Translations under genes and position numbers: made by a program
Shown here: in pieces, positions 47,301-55,666 of the stretch
How the letters are laid out: each line of letters begins with the position of its first letter
Numbering within the stretch: position 1 is the stretch's first letter
The notes under the pieces: generated by a model
Databases searched by the model: none
Told to the model about the DNA's origin: nothing
The model's input: only the letters and a program-made list of their open reading frames with translations
Source: SIG437 sp045648985
Lineage (GTDB): Bacteria > Bacillota > Clostridia > UBA1381 > UBA9506
Assembly: GCA_045648985.1 (NCBI GenBank)
Contig: JAZROZ010000015.1
Span: 37,862-101,861, forward strand
Direction: 5' to 3'
DNA length: 64,000 nucleotides

Positions 47301-47510
47301 ATTAAGAGGCTCCATATAAACCTTATCTGCAACTGTAGTGTCTGTCATAATTGTTGCAGGATTTGAATTGCAAAGTATAACCTCATAACCCTCTTCACGA
47401 AGTGCAAGACAGGCTTGTGTGCCTGCATAGTCAAATTCTGCAGCCTGACCGATTACAATAGGACCAGAACCGATAACGAGAACTTTTTTTATATCTTGTC
47501 TTTTAGGCAT
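44331..47510 (-). pseudogene. carB: Carbamoyl-phosphate synthase large subunit split by an in-frame TAA
   Basis: The complete CarB reading frame spans 1059 codons plus stop, the normal length, but is interrupted by one TAA at 46479-46481. The context is NTPASF, stop, PTLDYVVTKMPRFPFDKF; related proteins have Glu at the stop, so a single GAA to TAA change explains it. All domains are otherwise present: first ATP-grasp half (VLVIGSGPIVIGQAAEFDYAG), oligomerisation region, second ATP-grasp half (GSGPIRIGQGVEFDYSTVHAV) and the C-terminal allosteric domain. The stop falls near residue 344, so no active enzyme is expected unless the codon is read through or is a sequencing error. Confidence 0.85.
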
Positions 47511-48600
47511 TTTCTTTTTCTCCCTTCATCAGTTCAATAAATTCATCAAATAAATATGTGCTGTCCTGCGGTCCGGGTGCACTTTCGGGATGATATTGCA
47601 CAGAAAAAACCTTATCTTTTCTGCATTCAACCCCTTCAACTGTATTGTCAAGTAAATTTATATGTGTAATCTCTAAATCGGTATCCAGAATGCTGTCTTT
47701 TTCTACAGCATAGGAATGATTTTGAGAAGTGATTTCAATTTTATTTGTTTTTAAATTTCGTACCGGATGATTGCCGCCACGGTGTCCGAATTTAAGTTTA
47801 TATGTTTTTGCTCCGTAGGAAAGTGCAATAATCTGATGTCCAAGACAGATTCCGAATATAGGATATCTGCCTTTCAGTTTTTTAATGGTTTCAACTGTTT
47901 CAGGAACATCCGTAGGATCTCCGGGACCGTTTGAAATAAACACACCGTCAGGACTAAAACTTTCTATCTCCTCGGCTGTCGTATTCCACGGAACAACCGT
48001 GACGGAGCATTCTCTGTTTTGAAGAGAACGCAGAATATTTTGTTTCATACCGCAGTCTATTGCTACAACATGGTACTTTTTATTTTCCGTAGGAAAATAT
48101 CCTGTTTTTGGTCTGCTTACTTTTGAAACTGCGTCTTTTGGTATTTCAGTATTTCTCAATATTTCAAGTCCTTGCCGGAGTGTTGTGCCGATTCCTGTAA
48201 TCAACACCTTACGGCTTCCCAAATCACGGATAGAGCGTGTAATTTGTCTTGTATCAACTCCGTATATACCGGGAATATGGTATTTTTTCATTGTTTGAGA
48301 CAAACTCTCAACACTTCGAAAATTTGAAGGTTCATCATTATATTCACGAACAATGAGTGCTCCGATTGTTGGTGTTTTCGTTTCAAAATCATCTTCACAG
48401 ATTCCATAATTTCCAATCAGAGGATAGGTCATAACAACAGCCTGATAGGTGTATGACGGATCTGATACAATTTCCTGATAACCTACCATTGAAGTATTGA
48501 AAACAATTTCACATACTTTATCAGACAAGTCACCAAAAGCAAACCCCTCATATTCGCTCCCATCCTCTAAAATTATTTTTCTGTTAAATTTTTCTGCCAT
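47503..48600 (-). CDS. carA: Carbamoyl-phosphate synthase small subunit
   Basis: 365 residues. The glutaminase partner of CarB. The N-terminal domain starts KIILEDGSEYEGFAFGD; the triad glutaminase domain has GPGDPTD, the nucleophile in FGICLGHQIIAL near residue 246, and the histidine in FSVQYHPESAPGP near 330. The start follows GAGGG. It overlaps carB by eight bases. Gene order carA-carB is normal, but the partner is interrupted. Confidence 0.95.
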   Translation of the reverse strand: MAEKFNRKIILEDGSEYEGFAFGDLSDKVCEIVFNTSMVGYQEIVSDPSYTYQAVVMTYPLIGNYGICEDDFETKTPTIGALIVREYNDEPSNFRSVESLSQTMKKYHIPGIYGVDTRQITRSIRDLGSRKVLITGIGTTLRQGLEILRNTEIPKDAVSKVSRPKTGYFPTENKKYHVVAIDCGMKQNILRSLQNRECSVTVVPWNTTAEEIESFSPDGVFISNGPGDPTDVPETVETIKKLKGRYPIFGICLGHQIIALSYGAKTYKLKFGHRGGNHPVRNLKTNKIEITSQNHSYAVEKDSILDTDLEITHINLLDNTVEGVECRKDKVFSVQYHPESAPGPQDSTYLFDEFIELMKGEKENA

Positions 48601-48615
48601 GATGAACCCTCACTT

Positions 48616-49620
48616 TCATTTTGCCTCGGATATTTTTTGTTCAAATTTATTCTTTGGTATGTTTGTCATAACCGGAGTTGGATATTCACCATCAAAACAA
48701 GCACTGCAATAATCTGTGCTTTCAATCAAATCTCCGAGTTTTTCTTTTGGCAAATATCCCAGGCTGTCTGCACCAATCATTTCGGTTATTTCCGGAATTG
48801 TATATTTACAGGCTATCAGATGTTCTTCGGAATCTATATCCGTTCCGTAATAGCACGGATGAAGAAACGGCGGAGCGGAAATCCTCATGTGTATCTCTTT
48901 CGCTCCTGCATCTCGAAGAAGCTTTACTATTCTTCCGCTTGTAGTACCTCTTACAAAAGAATCATCGACCAAAACAACTCGCTTTCCCGACACAGTTTCT
49001 TCAACTGCACTCAGCTTTATTTTAACTTGGTCAACTCTTGTTTCCTGTCCCGGCGAGATGAAAGTTCTGCCGATATATTTATTCTTTATAAGACCGATAC
49101 CATACGGAATTCCTGATTTTTCAGAAAAACCTAATGCTGCATCCAACCCCGAATCCGGAACACCAATTACAACATCTGCATCCACAGGATGACACTCAGC
49201 TAGGATATGTCCGGCTTTCTTTCGTGCTTTGTGAACTGATACGCCGTCTATCTTGGAATCCGTCCTTGCAAAATAAATATATTCAAAAATACAGGTCTTC
49301 TTTGTTTTTGTACTGCAATGCTCTTTTCGGGACACTATACCGCTTTTTGAAAACACAAGAATTTCTCCGGGCAACAAATCTCTGATAAATTCTGCACCGA
49401 CAGCTGATAATGCACAGCTTTCAGAAGCAATAACATAAGTACCATCACTTATTTTTCCGTAGCACAGCGGTCTGAAGCCATAAGGATCACGACAGGCAAT
49501 CATTTTTGCAGGTGACATAACCACAAGTGAGTATGCACCGCAGAGTATATCCATGCTTCGGCTTACTGCTTCTTCAATTGATGGTGCATTTAACCTTTCC
49601 TTTGTTATGATATAACTGCT
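48616..49620 (-). pseudogene. purF: Amidophosphoribosyltransferase lacking its N-terminus
   Basis: The frame matches PurF from about residue 140 to the end: SIEEAVSRSMDILCGAYSLV, CRDPYGFRPLCYG, and the PRPP loop VVLVDDSFVRGTTS near the middle. The N-terminal 130 or so residues, including the cysteine that cleaves glutamine, are missing. Immediately upstream the sequence becomes a gatD fragment. The frame has an ATG at 49635, but with no ribosome binding site. The junction lies near 49620. Deletion, or a join made in assembly, would explain it. Confidence 0.8.
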
Positions 49621-49820
49621 CATTGTCTCCACCACCGCCTATGAGAATTACATCTACATCACTCAGATCTGCAAGCGGATCGTCTCGTCTTACGGCTGCA
49701 ACCTCGCAATCAATTCCTCTCCATTCAAGACGTTTTCGCATACAAAGAATATTTCCGCTGTCAAAATACTGATCTAACAAATCGGGAAAGAGATGCAGTA
49801 ATGTCTTATTTTTTGTGCAT
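49621..49820 (-). pseudogene. N-terminal fragment of a GatD-like glutamine amidotransferase
   Basis: About 65 codons match the start of GatD, the MurT partner that amidates peptidoglycan precursors: LLHLFPDLLDQYFDSGNIL, MRKRLEWRGIDCEV and the end VDVILIGGGGDNEQ. The sequence then joins purF. The natural start is probably the ATG at 49818-49820, but one extra A in the run of six (49809-49814 on the plus strand as T) puts it out of frame. So the fragment is both truncated and frameshifted. No murT is present. Confidence 0.65.
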
Positions 49821-49849
49821 ACTAAGAGTATTAAAAACTGGAGGTATGT

Positions 49850-51157
49850 ATGAAAAAATCTATCTGGACTAACAATGTAACCTTGCCTGAATTTCCAAAA
49901 CTTCAAGGCGAGATAAAAACAGATGTACTCATCATTGGGGGAGGAATTGCGGGCATTTTGTGTGCAAAATTTTTAGAAGATGCAGGTATTGACTGTGTTG
50001 TGGTTGAAGGAAACAAAATAGCCTCAGGAATAACAAAAAACACAACGGCAAAGATAACATCTCAGCACGGACTCGTGTATTCAAAAATTGTTAAAAACTA
50101 TGGTAAAGAAAAGGCACAGATGTATTTGTCGGCTAATAATAAAGCGTTAGCGTTGTACGAAGAAATGTGCAAAGATATAGACTGTGACTTTGAAAAAAAG
50201 GATGCCTACACCTATTCCTTAAAAAGTCGTGAGAAGATAGAACAGGAAGTAAAAACTGTAAACAGCATAGGTTTTTCTGCTGAATTTAAGGAAGACTTGA
50301 AATTACCTTTTAAAACAAAAGGGGCGATCAAATTTCCAAATCAGGCACAGTTTAACCTGCTGAAATTTATTGCTGAAATTTTAAAGGGGTTGAATATCTA
50401 CGAGCAGACATTTATTCGTGACATTACGCCTGATACTGCAGTATCCAACAACGGTAAAGTAAAAGCAAAAAAGATTATTGTAGCAACTCATTTTCCTTTT
50501 ATAAATAAGCACGGCAGTTATTTTATAAAGCTCTATCAGCATCGTTCCTATGTATCTGCTTACGAGGGTGCAGGAAAACTTTCCGGTATGTACGTTGACG
50601 AGGATAAAAAGGGAATGTCGTTTAGAGATTATGGAGATTTTATGTTAATCGGCGGCGGAGGACACAGGACAGGAAAACAAGGTAGTGCGTGGAGCGAAAT
50701 TGAAAGGGTTGCAAAAAAATATTATCCCAAAGCAACTTCAAAATACCAGTGGGCGGCACAGGATTGTATGAGTTTAGATGATATTCCGTATATTGGTCAC
50801 TATTCAAGAAATACGCCGAATATATACGTTGCAAGTGGTTTTAATAAATGGGGTATGACCTCGTCAATGGTAGCGGCACAAATCTTAACTGATATGGTAC
50901 AGGGAAAGAAAAATGACTGTGCTGAGGTTTTTTCGCCTCACAGAAGCATCTTAAAACCTCAGCTTTTGTTAAATGGGCTTGAATCAACCGTGAATTTATT
51001 GACCCCGACAACAAAGCGCTGTCCTCATTTGGGTTGTGCACTAAAATGGAATAGTGCTGAGCACACCTGGGATTGCCCCTGTCACGGCTCAAGATTTGAA
51101 GAAGATGGCAAGCTGATTGATAATCCTGCAACAGGTAATGCAGATATAAAAAAATGA
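49850..51157 (+). CDS. FAD-dependent oxidoreductase with C-terminal Rieske domain
   Basis: 435 residues. The N-terminal FAD motif TDVLIIGGGIAGILCAKFLE (residues 25-44) belongs to a DAO-type oxidoreductase; a second conserved stretch is YVASGFNKWGMTSSMVAAQ. Residues 385-425 hold a Rieske [2Fe-2S] site: CPHLGC and CPCHGSRF. Such fusions occur across many bacteria, with unknown substrate. The start follows CTGGAGG, but there is no room for a promoter except inside the gatD fragment, so the upstream sequence may not be the native one. Confidence 0.88.
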   Translation: MKKSIWTNNVTLPEFPKLQGEIKTDVLIIGGGIAGILCAKFLEDAGIDCVVVEGNKIASGITKNTTAKITSQHGLVYSKIVKNYGKEKAQMYLSANNKALALYEEMCKDIDCDFEKKDAYTYSLKSREKIEQEVKTVNSIGFSAEFKEDLKLPFKTKGAIKFPNQAQFNLLKFIAEILKGLNIYEQTFIRDITPDTAVSNNGKVKAKKIIVATHFPFINKHGSYFIKLYQHRSYVSAYEGAGKLSGMYVDEDKKGMSFRDYGDFMLIGGGGHRTGKQGSAWSEIERVAKKYYPKATSKYQWAAQDCMSLDDIPYIGHYSRNTPNIYVASGFNKWGMTSSMVAAQILTDMVQGKKNDCAEVFSPHRSILKPQLLLNGLESTVNLLTPTTKRCPHLGCALKWNSAEHTWDCPCHGSRFEEDGKLIDNPATGNADIKK

Positions 51158-51178
51158 AGCGCAAGCTTCATTTTTTTA
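51151..51178. terminator. Bidirectional terminator between the Rieske gene and lacI-type gene
   Basis: AAAATGAAGC (51151-51160) pairs with GCTTCATTTT (51164-51173), with A and T runs on both sides. The T run covers the regulator's stop codon. Confidence 0.85.
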
Positions 51179-52138
51179 TATCTGTGTTGACTTTCTTAAA
51201 ATCAATTTTGTATTAAAGGTTTTGTTCGCTTCAAAAGGTTTATTTGTCAACATTCCGATAACGGCTTTCGCTGCCGCCTCACAGAGCTCTTTTGTCTGTG
51301 TCGATATAGAGGATAGGGGAGGGTTTAAAAATTCTGCTTCGTGAATGTTGTCAACACCTAAAATTGCTACATCCTCAGGAACACTCATATCATAGTCATA
51401 AATGCAACGAATCGCACCGATTGCCAGATTGTCATAAGAGCAAATTATTGCCCGTGGAATATGTCCTGATTTGATAAGCTTTTGCATAGCGTTATATCCG
51501 CCTTCCTCAAAGCGGCTGTCAGATATGCTGATAAATTCCTCTTTTGCTCCGCCTGTCAGCTTTGTCATTATATCTTTAAAGGCATTTAGCTTTATTTTTG
51601 TGTGTTCTTCGCCGATAAAACCGATGTCCGCTATCCCTTTATCCAAAAAGTAATTTATAGCTTCTTCAAAAGAGCCTCTGAAATCAGCAGAAAATGAAAT
51701 TATTGTATTATTGGATGTTTCTGAATTTATAGAGATAACAGGAATTTCTATTGCTTTGTCTGTTTCAATGTGACCGTCAACTACGATAACTCCGTCAACA
51801 GTTGCATATTTTGAGTAATATTCCAAAAGATTTTTTTCTGTTTCTGCTGAAAAGTCAGAGGAAGCCACACACACCTCGCAGTTGTAAGCCTCTAAGTTTT
51901 TCTGCAGATGTGAAAGGATATAAGAGTAGTAACGACTGCGAAACTCAGGACAAATAATTGCGATAACATATTTAGGATATTTTGCACTGAAATATTTTTT
52001 AAAGCAGCCGTACTGTTTTGCTATTTCAAAAATCTGCTCTCTGGTTTGTTCGTTTACCTCACTTGACATAGAAAAAGCTTTAGAGGCAGTTGAAACAGAA
52101 ACGTGGGCAAGTTTTGCGATTTTTGACAATGTAATCAT
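51176..52138 (-). CDS. LacI family transcriptional regulator
   Basis: 320 residues from the ATG at 52138. The N-terminal helix-turn-helix ITLSKIAKLAHVSVSTASKAFS with the hinge EVNEQTREQIFEIAKQYG, and a periplasmic-binding-protein type sensor domain follow. An in-frame upstream start would place 18 extra residues before the HTH and is unlikely. It diverges from the sugar operon at 52290 and has its own promoter. Sugar or sugar-phosphate induction of that operon is the likely role (inference from position and family). Confidence 0.93.
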   Translation of the reverse strand: MITLSKIAKLAHVSVSTASKAFSMSSEVNEQTREQIFEIAKQYGCFKKYFSAKYPKYVIAIICPEFRSRYYSYILSHLQKNLEAYNCEVCVASSDFSAETEKNLLEYYSKYATVDGVIVVDGHIETDKAIEIPVISINSETSNNTIISFSADFRGSFEEAINYFLDKGIADIGFIGEEHTKIKLNAFKDIMTKLTGGAKEEFISISDSRFEEGGYNAMQKLIKSGHIPRAIICSYDNLAIGAIRCIYDYDMSVPEDVAILGVDNIHEAEFLNPPLSSISTQTKELCEAAAKAVIGMLTNKPFEANKTFNTKLILRKSTQI

Positions 52139-52160
52139 AATATCACTTTCCTTCAGGGAA

Positions 52161-52189
52161 AGTATAACATAAAAACGTTTTTTTGTAAA
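52161..52189 (-). promoter_or_regulatory. Sigma-A promoter of the LacI gene with internal palindrome
   Basis: On the minus strand TTTACA (complement of 52184-52189), 17 bases, TATACT (complement of 52161-52166). The spacer holds AAAAACGTTTTT, a perfect palindrome with a central CG as in many LacI-type operators, suggesting autorepression. Confidence 0.7.
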
Positions 52190-52194
52190 CAATT

Positions 52195-52209
52195 TCGAAA
52201 AAGTTTCGA
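52195..52209. promoter_or_regulatory. Candidate LacI-type operator between divergent genes
   Basis: Inverted repeat TCGAAA, AAG, TTTCGA (52195-52209), lying upstream of the operon promoter and next to the regulator's own promoter. Confidence 0.45.
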
Positions 52210-52220
52210 TGACTTATTTA

Positions 52221-52255
52221 TTTACTTTTTTCTGAAAAAAAGGTATAGTTATAAT
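52221..52255 (+). promoter_or_regulatory. Promoter of the sugar operon
   Basis: TTTACT (52221-52226), 17 bases, TATAGT (52244-52249), with an overlapping TATAAT at 52250-52255 that could serve as an alternative -10. The gene at 52290 follows. Confidence 0.55.
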
Positions 52256-52289
52256 AGGTTTATATAATTAGACAAAAGGAGAGATAAAA

Positions 52290-52988
52290 ATGTATAACGG
52301 TTTAAAAATCAAACCGCCATTTTTTGAAATCGGTCCTAAAGCGTACATATACGGCGAAGAAATGTTAGCTTTAGCCAAGGTTATCGACAAAACAGCAATG
52401 AAATACGATGTCGATATTATCGTAACACCGCAGTACACAGATATTCCCCTGCTTGCACAAAACACAGAGAGAATTTTAGTGTTTGCACAGCATATGGACT
52501 ACCTCCCTGTAGGAAGAGGCTTAGGAAGTGTATTACCTGAAGCGGTTAAAGCTGCAGGTGCTGTGGGTGTAATGCTTAACCACGCAGAAAAGCCTTTAAC
52601 ACTTGATGAGATTGATAAAACCATCAAGCGTGCAGATGAAGTAGGACTTGGTACAATTGTTTGTGCTGACACAATCGAAGATGTTAAAAACATCGCTTTA
52701 ATGAATCCTAACTTAATTGTTGCAGAGCCTACTGACCTAATCGGCACAGGCAAAACAAGTGACAGTAACTACGTTACAGAAATACTTAAAATGGTAGCAG
52801 ACATCAATCCTGAAATAATGGTGCTTTCCGCCGCAGGTATTTCAAACGGTACAGATGTATATAACACAATTAAATTAGGTGCTCAGGCAACAGGCTCAAC
52901 AAGCGGAATTTTAAAGGCAGATGATCCCTACGCTATGGTTGAAGAAATGATTTACAACTTGAGAAAAGCCTGGGATGAGCTTCACTAA
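52290..52988 (+). CDS. Triose-phosphate isomerase-like protein
   Basis: 232 residues, short like archaeal TIMs. The N-terminal IKPPFFEIGPKAYIYG, the electrophile histidine in VFAQHMDY near residue 72, LNHAEKPLT near 94 and the catalytic Glu in IVAEPTDLIGTGKT near 147 are all in place, so it should be active on a small sugar phosphate. A housekeeping TIM is normally with gapA/pgk, so this divergent copy in a sugar operon may act on a four-carbon phosphate, as EryH-type enzymes do (family knowledge), or on a triose. The start follows AAAAGGAGAG. Confidence 0.85.
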   Translation: MYNGLKIKPPFFEIGPKAYIYGEEMLALAKVIDKTAMKYDVDIIVTPQYTDIPLLAQNTERILVFAQHMDYLPVGRGLGSVLPEAVKAAGAVGVMLNHAEKPLTLDEIDKTIKRADEVGLGTIVCADTIEDVKNIALMNPNLIVAEPTDLIGTGKTSDSNYVTEILKMVADINPEIMVLSAAGISNGTDVYNTIKLGAQATGSTSGILKADDPYAMVEEMIYNLRKAWDELH

Positions 52989-53000
52989 ATAGGTGGTTAT

Positions 53001-53597
53001 ATGAAAAAAGAAACGTTAGAACAGGTAAAAAACGCATACAAAATAGAGGCAGAGTGCATTGCAAAGATGGTTGACTACTTTGATGAAGAAACCTTCACAA
53101 GTGCGGTAGAGCTTTTAAAGAACGCAGAAAGAATCGGCACATCAGGCTGCGGACATTCGGGTATAATATGTCAGCATATGGCGCACCTTCTTTGCTGTAT
53201 AGAGCGCCCGGCAAGATTTATTTCCCCCGCTGAGGCAGTTCACGGAGCAACGGGATTTTTGCAAAAAGGCGATGTAATGATATTTGCATCCCGTGGTGGT
53301 AAGACAAAAGAGCTTTTGCCTATGCTTGATATATGCAAAACAAAGGGAGTAAAGGTAATTACGGTTACAGAAAACCTTGAATCCCCTTTAGCACTTGGTG
53401 CAGATGTTGTACTTAAACAGTACGTAAACCGTGAAACTGATAAATACAATGCTCAAGGTACAACGTCATCTACATCTTTAGCTGTTATCTTCCATACATT
53501 GCAGACTGCGTTGATTGAAGAAACAGACTATCAAAATGAACAATTCGCACTAATTCATCCGGGTGGTGCAGTAGGCGAAAGATTAAACAACAAATAA
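53001..53597 (+). CDS. SIS-domain sugar-phosphate isomerase
   Basis: 198 residues with one SIS domain, close to the KpsF/GutQ arabinose-5-phosphate isomerase and 3-hexulose-6-phosphate isomerase groups. Seen are GTSGCGHSGIICQHMAHLL near residue 46, ASRGGKTKELLPMLD near 94 and the end IHPGGAVGERLN. The CBS domains of KpsF are absent, as in the short forms. It is 12 bases after the TIM-like gene. Aldose/ketose phosphate isomerisation is expected; the substrate is unknown. Confidence 0.85.
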   Translation: MKKETLEQVKNAYKIEAECIAKMVDYFDEETFTSAVELLKNAERIGTSGCGHSGIICQHMAHLLCCIERPARFISPAEAVHGATGFLQKGDVMIFASRGGKTKELLPMLDICKTKGVKVITVTENLESPLALGADVVLKQYVNRETDKYNAQGTTSSTSLAVIFHTLQTALIEETDYQNEQFALIHPGGAVGERLNNK

Positions 53598-53628
53598 TAA
53601 AAAATATACATAAAAGGAGATTTAAAAA

Positions 53629-54249
53629 ATGGAATTTAAAGTTTATCAGAAAGAAGTAGAATTACAGTCAAGAGGTTGGATACCAACATTTCACGACATT
53701 TCTAAAGAAGTTAAAGAAATTGTTGCAGAATCAGGCATTATCAACGGAACAGTTGCAATAGTTTCGCATCATACAACTTGTTCAGTAATGGTACAGGAAT
53801 GCTCACATGACATTGACAGCTTTGACCTTGAGTACTTACAGCACGACTTACTCGATATTATGAGAAAAATGATACCTGATTTTGCAGAAGAACATCAGTA
53901 TCGTCATCCCGGTCCAATTCACGCACAGTACGGAAGATATGTAAATGAACCCGGCGATTACTCAAGCATGAACACAGACGGTCATTTAAGAAGCTGTTTC
54001 TTTGGCAGATCAGAAACAATGACAATTAAAGACGGTGTCGTAGACGGTGGTCAGTTTGCTCATGTTTACTTCATCGATTGGGACCACGTTATTGCTCGTC
54101 GCAGACAGGTAAATATAACAGTTATGGGTACAACAGAGAGTGTTGGCGATAGAAAGTACAACAATGGTCAGGTAGTAGATACACGCCATAAGTTTACAGA
54201 AGAAGAAAAGGCATATGATGTTCACTATGACCTTCAACAGCAGAGATAA
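53629..54249 (+). CDS. YjbQ/UPF0047 family protein
   Basis: 206 residues, longer than the usual 130-140. It contains the family motifs: NGTVAIVSHHTTCSVMVQE near residue 40, HLRSCFFGRSETMTIKDG near 125 and RRRQVNITVMGT near 163, with a central insertion around EEHQYRHPGPIHAQYG and a C-terminal extension. The conserved histidines could bind metal or substrate. E. coli YjbQ has weak thiamine-phosphate synthase activity, but the real role is unsettled. Its place in a sugar operon hints at a sugar-phosphate substrate. Confidence 0.75.
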   Translation: MEFKVYQKEVELQSRGWIPTFHDISKEVKEIVAESGIINGTVAIVSHHTTCSVMVQECSHDIDSFDLEYLQHDLLDIMRKMIPDFAEEHQYRHPGPIHAQYGRYVNEPGDYSSMNTDGHLRSCFFGRSETMTIKDGVVDGGQFAHVYFIDWDHVIARRRQVNITVMGTTESVGDRKYNNGQVVDTRHKFTEEEKAYDVHYDLQQQR

Positions 54250-54261
54250 GGAAAGATACAT

Positions 54262-55653
54262 ATGAATTTAATGGGCATAGATGTTGGAACAACCTCCATT
54301 AAGACGGCAATTTTCAACGAAAGGCTTGAACAGATTTACAGCAATAATATCGACTATGCAATCGAGTCCCACGATGATGTTGTAGAATTTGACGGCGAAA
54401 AATACTGGCAATTTATAAAAGAGGAGCTTGGCAATCTTTCAGTAAGCGTAGATGCTCTTGCGATAGATACCCAGTGTGAAACACTAATTCTCACAGATGA
54501 TGAGGGTAATCCTGTCAGAAAGGCAATAGTGTGGCTTGACAACCGTGCCGAAAAGGAAGCGCGTATTATTGAAGAGCATTTTGGCAGAAAGAAAGTATAT
54601 GAGGTTACAGGTCAGCCTGAAATTACGGCTACTTGGCCTGCGTCAAAGCTGTTGTGGGTTAAGCGTAACGAACCCGAGGTCTGGTCAAAGACAAAGAAGG
54701 TCTTTTTGCTTGAGGATTATATTATTTATAAAATGACAGGCAAATTCGTTACCGAAAAAACTCTGCAGTCTTCAACAATTTATTTTGATATAAATAACTC
54801 CTGTTGGTGGGAGGAAATGCTTGAGTTTATCGGTGTTTCTTGTGATATGCTGCCTGAACTTTGTGATAGTGCTGAGTATGTCGGTAATTACAAAGGCATC
54901 AAGGTTGTAACAGGTGCTATGGACCAGATTGCAGGTGCGATTGGAGCGGGTGTAATAAAACCCGGTATCATCAGCGAAATGACAGGCACTACGATGGTTA
55001 TATTCAGTCTTTGTGAAAGTGTACCCGAATATGATGTGTCAAGTATTGTGCCTTGTCACTATAACTATGATGGCAAGTACTGTGTTCTGTCGTGGAGTCC
55101 TACTGCGGGTATGTCGCTTAAATGGTTCCGTAATGCACTTTGTGAGGAATTTTCCTTTGCACAGCTTGATGATATTGCAAAGGATGTTTCGCCCGGATGT
55201 GACGGACTAACCTTCCTGCCGTATCTTTGCGGTTCTACTATGCCCAAATATAACCCTAAAGCACGCGGTAGCTTTACAGGTCTTACACCTGAACACACAA
55301 GAGCTCATTTTGTTCGCAGTATTATGGAGGCAATGTCATATATGCTAAAATCAAACTTTGATTACTTAGGTGTAGATGCTAAAGAAATCAGAGCTATGGG
55401 CGGCGGAGCGAACAGTGACCTTTGGTGTCAGATGAAAGCCGACGTAACAGGTAAAACTCTTATGACTCTCAAAAACAAGGAAACTGCATGCCTTGGTTCT
55501 GCAATACTTGCAGGTGTGGGCATAGGTGTCTTTAAAAGTGTAGAAGAGGCGTGTAAAGGCATAGAACTTAACAAAGTCTATACGCCAAATAATGTGGATT
55601 ACAGCGAGGGTTACAAAAAATTTATGGAAGCAGATAATCTTCTAAATAAGTAA
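54262..55653 (+). CDS. FGGY family carbohydrate kinase
   Basis: 463 residues. The N-terminal phosphate motif MGIDVGTTSIKTAIF (residues 4-18), IVWLDNRAEKEA near 88 and the C-terminal ATP-site MGGGANSDLWCQMKADVTGK near 375 are those of xylulokinase-like FGGY kinases. It should phosphorylate a ketose, probably made by the isomerase next door. It starts 12 bases after yjbQ. Confidence 0.88.
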   Translation: MNLMGIDVGTTSIKTAIFNERLEQIYSNNIDYAIESHDDVVEFDGEKYWQFIKEELGNLSVSVDALAIDTQCETLILTDDEGNPVRKAIVWLDNRAEKEARIIEEHFGRKKVYEVTGQPEITATWPASKLLWVKRNEPEVWSKTKKVFLLEDYIIYKMTGKFVTEKTLQSSTIYFDINNSCWWEEMLEFIGVSCDMLPELCDSAEYVGNYKGIKVVTGAMDQIAGAIGAGVIKPGIISEMTGTTMVIFSLCESVPEYDVSSIVPCHYNYDGKYCVLSWSPTAGMSLKWFRNALCEEFSFAQLDDIAKDVSPGCDGLTFLPYLCGSTMPKYNPKARGSFTGLTPEHTRAHFVRSIMEAMSYMLKSNFDYLGVDAKEIRAMGGGANSDLWCQMKADVTGKTLMTLKNKETACLGSAILAGVGIGVFKSVEEACKGIELNKVYTPNNVDYSEGYKKFMEADNLLNK

Positions 55654-55666
55654 GGAGGAAGAAGAA

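Noticed and set aside
26857..47510. Reassigned TAA codon as explanation for the two in-frame stops
   Set aside because: Many intact genes in the window end normally at TAA followed by terminators, so general recoding is unlikely.
41488..49820. Self-resistance cluster against a glutamine analogue (extra copies of glutamine-using enzymes)
   Set aside because: nadE here does not use glutamine, carB, purF and gatD are broken, and no biosynthetic genes are present; nothing in the sequence supports it beyond the gene list.
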